From Miltoncostaea sp050249835 (GTDB lineage Bacteria > Actinomycetota > Thermoleophilia > Miltoncostaeales > Miltoncostaeaceae): a stretch of 64,000 nt of DNA. Below, piece by piece: positions 15,956 to 23,185 of the stretch (the first letter of the stretch is position 1; the number at the start of each line of letters is the position of its first letter). Made by a program: the position numbers and the translations under genes. The notes beneath the pieces were generated by a model. The model saw only the letters and a list, made by a program, of their open reading frames with translations, was not told the DNA's origin and made no database searches. The stretch spans positions 112,339 to 176,338 of the forward strand of contig JBFWPT010000003.1 of NCBI GenBank assembly GCA_050249835.1. Reading direction: 5' to 3'.

Positions 15956-17740
15956 TCAGATCCGGAGCGCCCGAGCCCGGGTGAGGGCGGTGCGGGCGAG
16001 TGCGTCGGTGAGCCGCATGTCATCGAGGGTGAGGCGACCGGTGTTGCGCTGGCGGGGGATCGTCACGGTGCGGACGGGTGCGCCCCTGCGCCGTTCGATG
16101 CGGGCGGCGCGGGTGATCGCGGCGCGGGCGATGCGGCGGGTGATGGTGAGTTCGCGGCGGGTGAGTGCCCGGACGGGGCGGGTGGTGAGGTCGTGCGGTG
16201 CGGCTCGGCGGGTGAGGCGGGCCTCGATGGCGGTGACGCGGCGGAGGGCCTGGACGGCGATGCGGCGGGTGGTCCGCATCTGGGTGAGGGTGAGGCGGAC
16301 CCGTCCCCGGTCGGCGCGGGACGGGGCGGGTGGTGCGGTCCTGCCCACCCCGGGCCCGGTGGTGGGGGTGTCGGTGGGCTGTGGCGTCCCGGGTTGGGAG
16401 GGGATGCCGGCGGCTGCGAGGGCGGCATCGGCGTTGAGGATCCCGGCGCCGTAGTCGTCGTCGTGGCCGGTGGGGCCGCGGTCGGTGGCTGTGCGGCGGA
16501 GGATGTCGATGACCTCGGCGGGAGTGATGCCGGGGCGTGCCCCCGTGAGGAGGGCGGCGACGCCGGCGGCGTGGGGGGCGGCCATCGACGTGCCGCTCTT
16601 CTGCTGGTACCGGCCGCCGGGGACGGTGGAGGTGATCCCGACGCCGGGTGCGGTGATGTCGGGCTTGGCGAGGCGGGTGCCGGCGGTCGGCCCGGTGCCG
16701 TCGGGGTCGCCCCAGATGACGGGGCCGCGGGCGGAGAACGCCGCGATCCGGTCGGCCGGGTCGGTGGCGCCGACGGCGAGGGACTCGGGGTAGTCGGCGG
16801 GGCTCGAGATGGTGGTGGGGCCGGGGCCGGTGTTGCCCGCGGCGAACACGGGGACGATCCCGAGGCTGACCCACTGTTGGACCATGGGGCGGAACCAGGG
16901 GTCGCCGGAGGGGGATGACCAGGAGTTGTTGATCACCTGGGGGTGGTCGGCGGTGGCGGGGTTGCCGTCCGGGTCGGTGAGCCATTGGGCGGCGGCGAGG
17001 ATGGCGCTGCCCCGTCCCTGGCCGTCGGCGCCGATCGCCTTGGCGACCACGACCCGGGCGCCGGGTGCGACCCCGATCGGGGTCGCGCCGGGGGCCTGGC
17101 CGACCATCGTCCCGATGGTGTGGGTGCCGTGGCCGTTGTCGTCGTATGGGGTGGGGGCGCCGTTGACGAAGTCCCGCCAACCGACGATCCGGCCGGCGAG
17201 GGCGGGGTGGGCGGCGTCGACGCCGGTGTCGATGCTGCCGATCACGGTTCCCGTGCCCGTCTGGCCGCGGCCACCCCAGGCCCGCGGGGCGCCGATCCGC
17301 GGCAGGCCCCAGAAGGATCCGGTGGACGCCGACGCGGCGGACGCGGGGGTTGCCTGGGTGCGGATGGGAGGGTCGATCGCGACCCGCTCCACCTGGCTGT
17401 GGCCGTTGAGCCGTTGGATCTCGGTGGGGGTGGCGCGGGTGGCGATCGCGTTGACGAGCCAGAACCGGCGGTCGCCGGCGCGGGTGAGCGCGGCGACCGG
17501 GTCCTGGGTGCGGGCGGCGGTACGGCGGAGGGACCTGATCCGGTCCCGCGGCGACGCGACGTCGGCGGCGGGATCGACCTGGGCACGTAGGAGGACGATC
17601 ACCGGCACGCTCGCCTCGGCCGGCGCGGGCGTCGTGTCGGCACCCGCCACTGCGGTGGCGGGTGCGGCAGCCGCGGCCAGGCACAGGGCGGCGGCCGCGA
17701 GGATGCGGTGCGGGCGGGGTCGGTTCTCTCGGGTGGGCAT
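15956..17740 (-). CDS. secreted subtilisin-like serine protease (S8)
   Basis: The precursor has a signal peptide (RPHRILAAAALCLAAAAAPA), an inhibitor-like propeptide to about residue 135, and an S8 catalytic domain with Asp in GSIDTGVD, His in NGHGTHTIG and Ser in GTSMAAPHAAG. A Pro/Thr-rich linker leads to a C-terminal 130-residue helical tail that is very rich in Arg and Thr. It should degrade proteins outside the cell or in the envelope; the basic tail may bind the cell surface or nucleic acid. I prefer the ATG at 17740, 9 codons inside the longest frame, because it puts the signal peptide at the N-terminus. It is the first gene outside the island. Confidence 0.85.
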   Translation of the reverse strand: MPTRENRPRPHRILAAAALCLAAAAAPATAVAGADTTPAPAEASVPVIVLLRAQVDPAADVASPRDRIRSLRRTAARTQDPVAALTRAGDRRFWLVNAIATRATPTEIQRLNGHSQVERVAIDPPIRTQATPASAASASTGSFWGLPRIGAPRAWGGRGQTGTGTVIGSIDTGVDAAHPALAGRIVGWRDFVNGAPTPYDDNGHGTHTIGTMVGQAPGATPIGVAPGARVVVAKAIGADGQGRGSAILAAAQWLTDPDGNPATADHPQVINNSWSSPSGDPWFRPMVQQWVSLGIVPVFAAGNTGPGPTTISSPADYPESLAVGATDPADRIAAFSARGPVIWGDPDGTGPTAGTRLAKPDITAPGVGITSTVPGGRYQQKSGTSMAAPHAAGVAALLTGARPGITPAEVIDILRRTATDRGPTGHDDDYGAGILNADAALAAAGIPSQPGTPQPTDTPTTGPGVGRTAPPAPSRADRGRVRLTLTQMRTTRRIAVQALRRVTAIEARLTRRAAPHDLTTRPVRALTRRELTITRRIARAAITRAARIERRRGAPVRTVTIPRQRNTGRLTLDDMRLTDALARTALTRARALRI

Positions 17741-17872
17741 GCCCCGCGCATCGGGGCCGGCGGGCACATCCCGTTACAGCCGGCGGCAGGGAATCCCACG
17801 GGGAGGTTCCCCGGCGACCCCCGTCGCGAGGAACCTGCCCCGGGGCGTCATGCCCGGCGGGGGTGGCGCCCG

Positions 17873-18397
17873 ATGGGCCGCACCATGCAGACCTCATCGA
17901 TCCTCCGTGCCCTTGTCCTTCCCGCCGTGGTCGCCGCTGCGGCTGTCGCGTCCGCGGGCCACGCCGACGCCGCCCCGCCGACGGGTGACCGTGCCGCCGT
18001 GAGCCCTGAGCGGGCGGTGCTGGTGGAGATCAACCGCGTCCGCACCCGCCACCACCGCAGGCCGCTCGCCGGGTCGCCGCTGCTCACAGCCCCCGCCCGG
18101 TCCCACAGCCGCCACCTCGCCACCACCGGCACCCTCACCCACGAGGACGCCAAGGGCGCCCCCTTCTGGCAGCGGCTGGTCGCCGCCGGCTACCCGCGCA
18201 ACCGGCGGATGGCGGAGAACCTCGCCCGGCTGAGCGACTGCCGCACCAGCCTCGCCCGTCAGACGGTCCGGCTGTGGATGGGCAGCCCACCCCACCGGGC
18301 GAACCTCCTCGACCCGCGCATGCGACGCGTCGGCATCGGCGTCGCCCGCCTCGACGGCTGCCGCGAGACGGTCGTCACCGCCGCTTTCGGCTCCTGA
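17873..18397 (+). CDS. secreted CAP/SCP-domain protein
   Basis: The 174-residue precursor has a signal peptide ending near ASAGHADA and a CAP (cysteine-rich secretory/PR-1) domain: VLVEINRVRTRHHRRPL, HSRHLATTGTLTHED, MAENLAR, and MGSPPHRANLLDPRM with RVGIGVA. The His and Glu residues that line the CAP cavity are present. Bacterial CAP proteins are secreted; their reaction is unsettled. An ATG at 17885 is an alternative start. It is divergent from the subtilase and convergent with the PilZ gene. Confidence 0.8.
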   Translation: MGRTMQTSSILRALVLPAVVAAAAVASAGHADAAPPTGDRAAVSPERAVLVEINRVRTRHHRRPLAGSPLLTAPARSHSRHLATTGTLTHEDAKGAPFWQRLVAAGYPRNRRMAENLARLSDCRTSLARQTVRLWMGSPPHRANLLDPRMRRVGIGVARLDGCRETVVTAAFGS

Positions 18398-18405
18398 CGG
18401 CCCCG

Positions 18406-18427
18406 CCCCCCGGCAGGAGCCGGGGGG
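18406..18427. terminator. bidirectional hairpin terminator
   Basis: An 8-bp perfect stem (18406-18413 with 18420-18427) with a 6-nt loop lies between the convergent CAP and PilZ genes, 9 and 13 bp from their stops. Confidence 0.7.
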
Positions 18428-18439
18428 TCTGCCGGCACG

Positions 18440-19048
18440 TCACAGGTCGGCGTCGTCCCCCGCCGGGATGCGGCGGTGCAGGTCCGCGATGGCGTGCACC
18501 AGCCCGCGGGCGGTGACCGCCGCCGGCGCCGGCCTGCCGAGCTGCCCCGCCAGGGACGCGACCCACCGCACCGTCGCCTCCGGTGGGTCCGCGTCCGGGT
18601 CCTCGAACGCCAACTCCAAGGCCTGCGCGCCCGCGGCCCGCAACTCGCCCCGCACCAAGGTCAGGTCCACCTCCCGCGGCTGGGCGCGGCTCGGGCGGAG
18701 CCGCTTGCTGTAGTCCCGCAGCGGCCGCGTCCCGGCGCGCCGCACCAGTGCCCGCCCGTTCGGCGAGTCGCAGAAGCGCAGGGCGATCAGGATCGACCCG
18801 GTCTCCGACACCGCCCGCCGGACGATGTCGGCCTCCCGGTCCACCACCTCCCCCGACGGCAGCTCCACGCTCACCCCCACCTGGTGCTCGAGGAACGTGA
18901 GCGGCTCCCACAACTCGACCAGCAGCCCGCTAATCGACACGTCCCGGCTGCGGCCGCGGACCTCCCCCGCCCGGGCGGACAGGACCACCGGGGCATCCAG
19001 CGGCAGACGCGCCTCGGCCCGGCGTTCACCCACCCCCGCGCCGCTCAC
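18440..19048 (-). CDS. PilZ-domain protein
   Basis: The 202-residue protein has a PilZ domain in its first 100 residues. The arginine cluster is at GERRAEAR (residues 8-13, RxxxR spacing) and the second motif is DVSISG (36-41), the two parts that bind cyclic di-GMP. The C-terminal 100 residues are helical, acidic and unrecognised. It is probably a cyclic di-GMP receptor acting through an unknown partner; no diguanylate cyclase, pilus or flagellar gene is in this window. The 694 bp upstream (19049-19742) hold no convincing gene; only a promoter for the next gene is seen at its far end. Confidence 0.75.
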   Translation of the reverse strand: MSGAGVGERRAEARLPLDAPVVLSARAGEVRGRSRDVSISGLLVELWEPLTFLEHQVGVSVELPSGEVVDREADIVRRAVSETGSILIALRFCDSPNGRALVRRAGTRPLRDYSKRLRPSRAQPREVDLTLVRGELRAAGAQALELAFEDPDADPPEATVRWVASLAGQLGRPAPAAVTARGLVHAIADLHRRIPAGDDADL

Positions 19049-19730
19049 GGCAGCGGTCCGCGGTCCTCGCGGACGACAGCGGGCCGAAGCCGCCGAGGGA
19101 GAGCAGGGACACGGGCAACGGCAGACGACGACATCCGTCGCATACGGCCTCCTCGAATGAGCCCCAGGCGCGTGGCGGGGCGGTTGTCCGGATTTCAGGG
19201 ACGAAAACGGCCTGAGCCGCCCGTCAGACCCTTACCACCCAGGGAGGAGTCGAAAGTTGTTTCTATCCCCGGCCGATCGCGTAAACACGATCACAAGGAT
19301 CACGGCCTCGCCCCGACGATATCCCCCGCCCCGGACCGTTCAGCCCGCCGAACAGCCGCCCGATGGACGGACAAGTGCCCACGGACCACGGAGGACCCGC
19401 CCTCCGCCGTCCGGGCGTCGGGAAGGAACCCGGCGCGGGCGTCACGGACGGCGACGGGTGGCACGCCGGTGCCCTCGGTGTGCCACCCGCAGCAGGACCC
19501 GGAGCACAGGATCCGCGGCGGGCTCGACGGGCCGAAGCCGCTCGACACGCTCACACCCCCGAGGGTGGGCGAGCTTCGCTGGCTCACCTCTGAGGCCCTG
19601 GCGGCGACGATGGTGTGGACCCTCATCACGCTGGGGTCGGCGCAGGGTTGCGGCGGCGATCGGATGAAGGGCGACGGCGGGAGTCGCAACCCACGGCGCG
19701 GACGGGCGCGCCGCGCGTCCGGGTGGACCC

Positions 19731-19736
19731 TAGATT
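19731..19736 (+). promoter_or_regulatory. -10 element, leaderless geometry
   Basis: TAGATT is followed by exactly 6 nt (GCCGGC) and the ATG of the thermonuclease gene at 19743, so the mRNA would start at the A of the ATG. The preceding 690 bp contain no other feature that I can support. Confidence 0.5.
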
Positions 19737-19742
19737 GCCGGC

Positions 19743-20291
19743 ATGGCCGAACCCCGCGTGCTGCGCGGACTCCTGGTCGCGGCGGCCGTCCTGGCGGCCG
19801 CCGTGCCCGCCCACGGCGCCTCGCTCGGCGGCACGGTCTCGGACGTCGTGGACGGGGACACCATCAAGGTGGTCTCCCGGGGCTTCGAGACGCCGGTCCG
19901 GCTCATCGGCATCGACACGCCGGAGACGCGCGCCCCGGGGGTGGTGGTGCAGTGCTTCGGGCCGGCGGCCTCCCGGCGCCTGGCGAACCTCCTGCCGCTC
20001 GGTAGCCGGGTGATCCTCGTCACCGACCCGACCCAGGACGTCCGCGACCGCTACGGCCGCCTGCTCGCCTACGTGTACCGGCCGGGGTCGAAGGGGCCGG
20101 CGGGCTCGGTCAATTGGTCGCTGGTGCGGAGCGGGCACGCGAAGGTCTACGTGTACGGCGGCGTGCGCTTCCGGCACGCGGTGCCGTTCTTCCGGGCGCA
20201 GAACCGGGCGCGGCGGGCGGACGCCGGCCTGTGGGGGCCGCCGTGCCACGGGGACACGGAGAAGCCCGACCCGTCCGCCCGCCGGCGTTAG
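19743..20291 (+). CDS. secreted thermonuclease-like protein
   Basis: The 182-residue precursor has a signal peptide (LRGLLVAAAVLAAAVPAHGA) and a staphylococcal-nuclease fold: VVDGDTIKV, VRLIGIDTPETRAPG and DRYGRLLAYVY, which carry the calcium Asp residues and an active-site Arg and Glu. It probably cleaves DNA or RNA outside the membrane. It overlaps the stop region of the convergent UspA gene by 4 bp. The -10 at 19731-19736 suggests a leaderless transcript. Confidence 0.8.
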   Translation: MAEPRVLRGLLVAAAVLAAAVPAHGASLGGTVSDVVDGDTIKVVSRGFETPVRLIGIDTPETRAPGVVVQCFGPAASRRLANLLPLGSRVILVTDPTQDVRDRYGRLLAYVYRPGSKGPAGSVNWSLVRSGHAKVYVYGGVRFRHAVPFFRAQNRARRADAGLWGPPCHGDTEKPDPSARRR

Positions 20292-20758
20292 TCGCCGGCC
20301 CGGCCCGCGGGGACGATCACGACGGGGCAGGGGGCGGAGGCGAGGGCGGCGCGGGAGACGCTGCCGAGTACGGCGCGGGCGACGCCCCCGAGGCCGCGCG
20401 AGCCCAGGACCACGAACGCGGCGTCCCGGTCGCGGGCCAGGGCGAGCAGCACGGGTGCGGGCGCGCCGATCTCCACGTGCCGGTCGTGGCCGTCCGCGGG
20501 GAGATCGGCCAGCAGGTCCTCCAGGAGCCGCTCCCCCGCGGCCACCGACCCGGCGCGCAGCTCGTCGAGGAGGCCGGGCGGGTAGGAGACGCCGATCGGG
20601 GGCGGGCGCGGGACCATCAGGGGCCGGGCGGCGTGGGCCACCACGAGCCTCAGGTCCAGGGCGCCGGCCAGGTCGCGGGCGACGCCGAGGCCGGCGCGCG
20701 CCGCGGGGGAGTCGTCCACGCCGCAGACCACGGTGCGGGGGCTCGGGGAGGCGTCCAT
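20288..20758 (-). CDS. universal stress protein (UspA family)
   Basis: The 156-residue single-domain protein starts with VVCGVDDSPAARAGL and carries the ATP-binding motif GSRGLGGVARAVLGSVS followed by CPVVIV, so it should bind ATP like MJ0577-type UspA proteins. The ATG at 20758 is preferred over an upstream ATG at 20896 because it starts exactly at the Usp fold. It is convergent with the thermonuclease gene, with a 4-bp overlap. Confidence 0.85.
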   Translation of the reverse strand: MDASPSPRTVVCGVDDSPAARAGLGVARDLAGALDLRLVVAHAARPLMVPRPPPIGVSYPPGLLDELRAGSVAAGERLLEDLLADLPADGHDRHVEIGAPAPVLLALARDRDAAFVVLGSRGLGGVARAVLGSVSRAALASAPCPVVIVPAGRAGD

Positions 20759-20883
20759 GCGCCCATGGTGGGGAGCGAGGCGGCGCGGGGGTATGGGGCC
20801 GCGCATCCATATCGCCCGCCGCGCGACCTGATTCCCCGGCCGGACTGCTGGAGCGCGGCGGGGCGCGTGCCGAGGGACGGGGC

Positions 20884-21171
20884 ATGGCGACGACACGAGG
20901 GCGCGTGCGGGCGGCCGGGCTCGCCGTGGCGGTGCTGCTGCTGGCGGCCGGGGTCTACGCCGACCAGACCGACGCCACCCGGCACTGCCTCGGGTTCGCC
21001 CCCGTCGAGTCCACGTCCGCCGAGGACATCTACGCCAGCATCTGCGCGCTCACGACGTCCGGCCCCTTCACGGTGGACACGGCGCGGTGGTGGATCCTCG
21101 GCGGGGTCGCCCTCGCCGTGGTCACGTTCGCGGCGACCGCCCGTCGGCGTATCGTGCGCCGGTCCGCGTAG
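20884..21171 (+). CDS. small two-helix membrane protein
   Basis: The 95-residue protein has two hydrophobic segments (about 8-25 and 67-84) flanking an exported loop with two cysteines (HCLGF and ICALTTSG). The C-terminus is basic, fitting the positive-inside rule. I do not recognise the family. GAGGGACGGGGC precedes the ATG. It lies immediately before the DUF998-like gene and may be co-transcribed with it. Confidence 0.5.
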   Translation: MATTRGRVRAAGLAVAVLLLAAGVYADQTDATRHCLGFAPVESTSAEDIYASICALTTSGPFTVDTARWWILGGVALAVVTFAATARRRIVRRSA

Positions 21172-21896
21172 GCCCGCGATGGGAGCCGCCCGTCCCCCCG
21201 CTCACACGCCACGGATGGGCCCTTGTCGCGGTCGGCGTCGCCGCGGGGATCACCTACTGCGGGTTCCTCGTCTACGCGGTGTGGCCGGCCGACGGCTTCT
21301 CGTGGGTCACGTCGATCATCAGCGAGATGGAGGCGGAGGGGGCGCCCCACGGGCTCACGCTGCGCATCCTCGACGCCGTGTCGGCCGTCCTGACGCTCGT
21401 CCTGGTGCCCTGGTTGTGGTGGGCGTTCCCGGCGGACGTGTTCGGCCGGATCGCGGTGTGGGGGGTCGGCGTGTTCGGGGTCTTCGGGATCCCGGCGGGG
21501 CTCGTCCCGCTGCCGTGCCACGCCGCGGAGCAGGACTGCAGGCTCACGGCGGCCGAGGAGGTGCAGTCGAACATCCACGACGGGACCAGCATCATCTCGA
21601 CAACGGCCCTCATCATCGGGGCGGCCGCGGCCGCGTGGGCGCTGCGCCGGACCGGGCCCCGGTGGATGGTGCGCGCCGGCTGGGTCACCGTGGCCGTCCA
21701 GATCCTCACCGGGCTGGGCTTCGCGGCCGCCTGGTTCGCCGACTCGGACGACGTGAGCGGCGTCCTGCAGCGCATCGAGGTGGTCGGGATCGGGGCCTGG
21801 GTCGCGTGCCTCGGGATCTACGCGGCCACGCACGGCATCCCGGCGCGCGCGCGGCGGCGCGGCGGGCCGGCGGGGGACGTCCGACCGGCGGGGTAG
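21087..21896 (+). CDS. DUF998-like six-helix membrane protein
   Basis: From about 21190 the frame encodes six hydrophobic segments with VTSIISEMEAEGAPHG, LPCHAAEQDC and SNIHDGTSIIS, a layout seen in DUF998 membrane proteins of unknown function. The start is unclear: the only in-frame initiators upstream are GTG at 21087 and 21090, deep inside the previous gene. An ATG at 21179 is out of frame by one base, and a single-base excess in the C6 run at 21194-21199 would bring it into frame (MGAARPPLTRHGW). So the true coding start is probably near 21179 with a sequencing indel, or the gene is frameshifted. Confidence 0.55.
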   Translation: MVDPRRGRPRRGHVRGDRPSAYRAPVRVGPRWEPPVPPLTRHGWALVAVGVAAGITYCGFLVYAVWPADGFSWVTSIISEMEAEGAPHGLTLRILDAVSAVLTLVLVPWLWWAFPADVFGRIAVWGVGVFGVFGIPAGLVPLPCHAAEQDCRLTAAEEVQSNIHDGTSIISTTALIIGAAAAAWALRRTGPRWMVRAGWVTVAVQILTGLGFAAAWFADSDDVSGVLQRIEVVGIGAWVACLGIYAATHGIPARARRRGGPAGDVRPAG

Positions 21897-21936
21897 CGTC
21901 CGCCCCGATGGGACCGGGGGGCGGGGGACGACGACC

Positions 21937-22191
21937 GTGGTGACCGGCACGCAGGACGTGCGCGGCGGGGCGTGGAGCGACGCGGCCCTCGAGGCCGGGT
22001 GCTTCGCGATCGTCCCCGACGACGGCCCGCCCTTCGTCTGCCGCACCCGGCAGGAACTGCTCGCCGTGCTGGCGTGCGACTACATCGGGCGCAGCGACTA
22101 CGGGGTCGCCTGGCGCACCTGGGAGGGCACCGTGGAGCGGCGACGCGCCGGCCGCATCGAGCCGTCCTGGGGCATCGCCCCCATCGCCTGA
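21937..22191 (+). CDS. small protein of unknown function
   Basis: The 84-residue acidic protein has no membrane segment or recognised domain. It contains a compact region with PFVCRTRQELLAVLACDYIG and WRTWEGTVERRR. It opens with tandem GTG codons (21937 and 21940) after a G-rich stretch. It lies between the DUF998-like gene and a zinc-ribbon microprotein gene. Coding potential is supported by codon bias only. Confidence 0.4.
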   Translation: MVTGTQDVRGGAWSDAALEAGCFAIVPDDGPPFVCRTRQELLAVLACDYIGRSDYGVAWRTWEGTVERRRAGRIEPSWGIAPIA

Positions 22192-22196
22192 CCCGC

Positions 22197-22385
22197 ATGG
22201 ACGCCTGCCCGCTCTGCGGCGGACCCCTGATGGACATCCGCGCGAAGGCCGTCTGCGCGCGCTGCGGCCGCATCGCCGAGGGCTGCTGCGAGGGCGCGCC
22301 CGAGGGGGTCTGCGCCCCCTCGGGGGTCGTGCGGGCCCCGGGGCCCGGGACCCATGACACGGACGGGGGCCCGGGCCGGCGCTAG
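22197..22385 (+). CDS. zinc-ribbon microprotein
   Basis: The 62-residue protein opens with a CPLCGG knuckle and a second CARCG knuckle 16 residues later, the spacing of a minimal zinc ribbon. Two more cysteines (GCCEG) and a flexible Gly/Pro tail follow. The ATG lies 5 bp after the previous stop. No enzymatic domain is attached, so a structural or regulatory metal-binding role is likely. The small size makes the call tentative. Confidence 0.45.
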   Translation: MDACPLCGGPLMDIRAKAVCARCGRIAEGCCEGAPEGVCAPSGVVRAPGPGTHDTDGGPGRR

Positions 22386-22421
22386 GGTCGGTGGGTCCGG
22401 TCCGTCCCGACGCGGAGCCCC

Positions 22422-23051
22422 GTGCCACCCTCGCGCCGCCCCCGAAGCACCCGCGTCCTCGTGCTCGTCGCCTCGCTGGCGGCCGCCGTCGCGGCGCTCG
22501 GCATCGTGCTGCTCGGGGTCTCGTCCGGCGGCGGGGGAGGGGACGCCTACAACGCGTCGGCCATCAACCCGAGCCGGCCGGCCCCCGCCACCACCGGCAC
22601 CGCGTACGACGGGACGCCCGTGGACGCGCCCACCCCGGGCCGGCCCGCGGTCGTCACCTTCCTCTTCGCCAACTGCCCGGACGTGTGCCCGACGATCGCG
22701 GCGGTGCTCGCCACGTCCCTCGACGACCTCGGCGCGGACGCGGACGAGCTCGATGTGATCGCGGTCTCGGTGGACCCGGAGGGGGACACGCCGGAGGCCG
22801 TCGGGGGCTTCCTCGACCGCTTCAACCTGGACGGGCGGATGCAGTACATCACCGGCACCCGCGCGGAGCTGACGCCCCTCTGGAAGGAGTGGTTCGTGCT
22901 GGCCCAGGAGGAGGGGGCGGACGCCTCCACGCACTCCGCCCGCGTCGTGCTCATCGACCGCGACGGCCGCCAGGTGGCGTCCTACGCGGCGGGGGTGCCC
23001 GTGCCCGTCGCCGACATGACCGAGGACCTGCGCACGCTCATCGCCTCCTGA
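22422..23051 (+). CDS. SCO1/SenC-family copper chaperone
   Basis: The 209-residue protein has an N-terminal membrane anchor (residues 11-33) and a thioredoxin-like SCO domain with the copper-binding CPDVC pair (C85, C89) and a distal His in DASTHSARVVLIDRDG. SCO proteins deliver copper to, or reduce, the CuA site of cytochrome c oxidase. The domain keeps VTFLFANCPDVCP and VSVDPEGDTPE, typical of the family. It starts with GTG. No oxidase subunit is encoded nearby. Confidence 0.85.
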   Translation: MPPSRRPRSTRVLVLVASLAAAVAALGIVLLGVSSGGGGGDAYNASAINPSRPAPATTGTAYDGTPVDAPTPGRPAVVTFLFANCPDVCPTIAAVLATSLDDLGADADELDVIAVSVDPEGDTPEAVGGFLDRFNLDGRMQYITGTRAELTPLWKEWFVLAQEEGADASTHSARVVLIDRDGRQVASYAAGVPVPVADMTEDLRTLIAS

Positions 23052-23185
23052 GGGGCCGCGACGCCCCGACGGGGGTGTCGCAACGGGGCTGACGCCATGG
23101 CGGGGCGGGTGGCGGGATGGTATGAGAGTCCACCCCCCGGCGCCGGACGCCCGGAGGGCACCGACACGCACCGCCCGGAGGACCC

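Noticed and set aside
19257..19667. TTG-started frame after GGGAGGAG in the long intergenic region
   Set aside because: The ribosome site looks good but the product is Arg/Pro-rich without any hydrophobic core and ends without similarity to anything known; I kept the region as non-coding.
19049..19742. Cyclic-dinucleotide riboswitch near the PilZ gene
   Set aside because: I looked for the conserved cores of c-di-GMP and c-di-AMP riboswitches and did not see them; a covariance-model search would settle it.
20114..21943. 609-residue + strand frame across the UspA and DUF998 genes
   Set aside because: It starts inside the thermonuclease gene and runs through several genes in the wrong frame.
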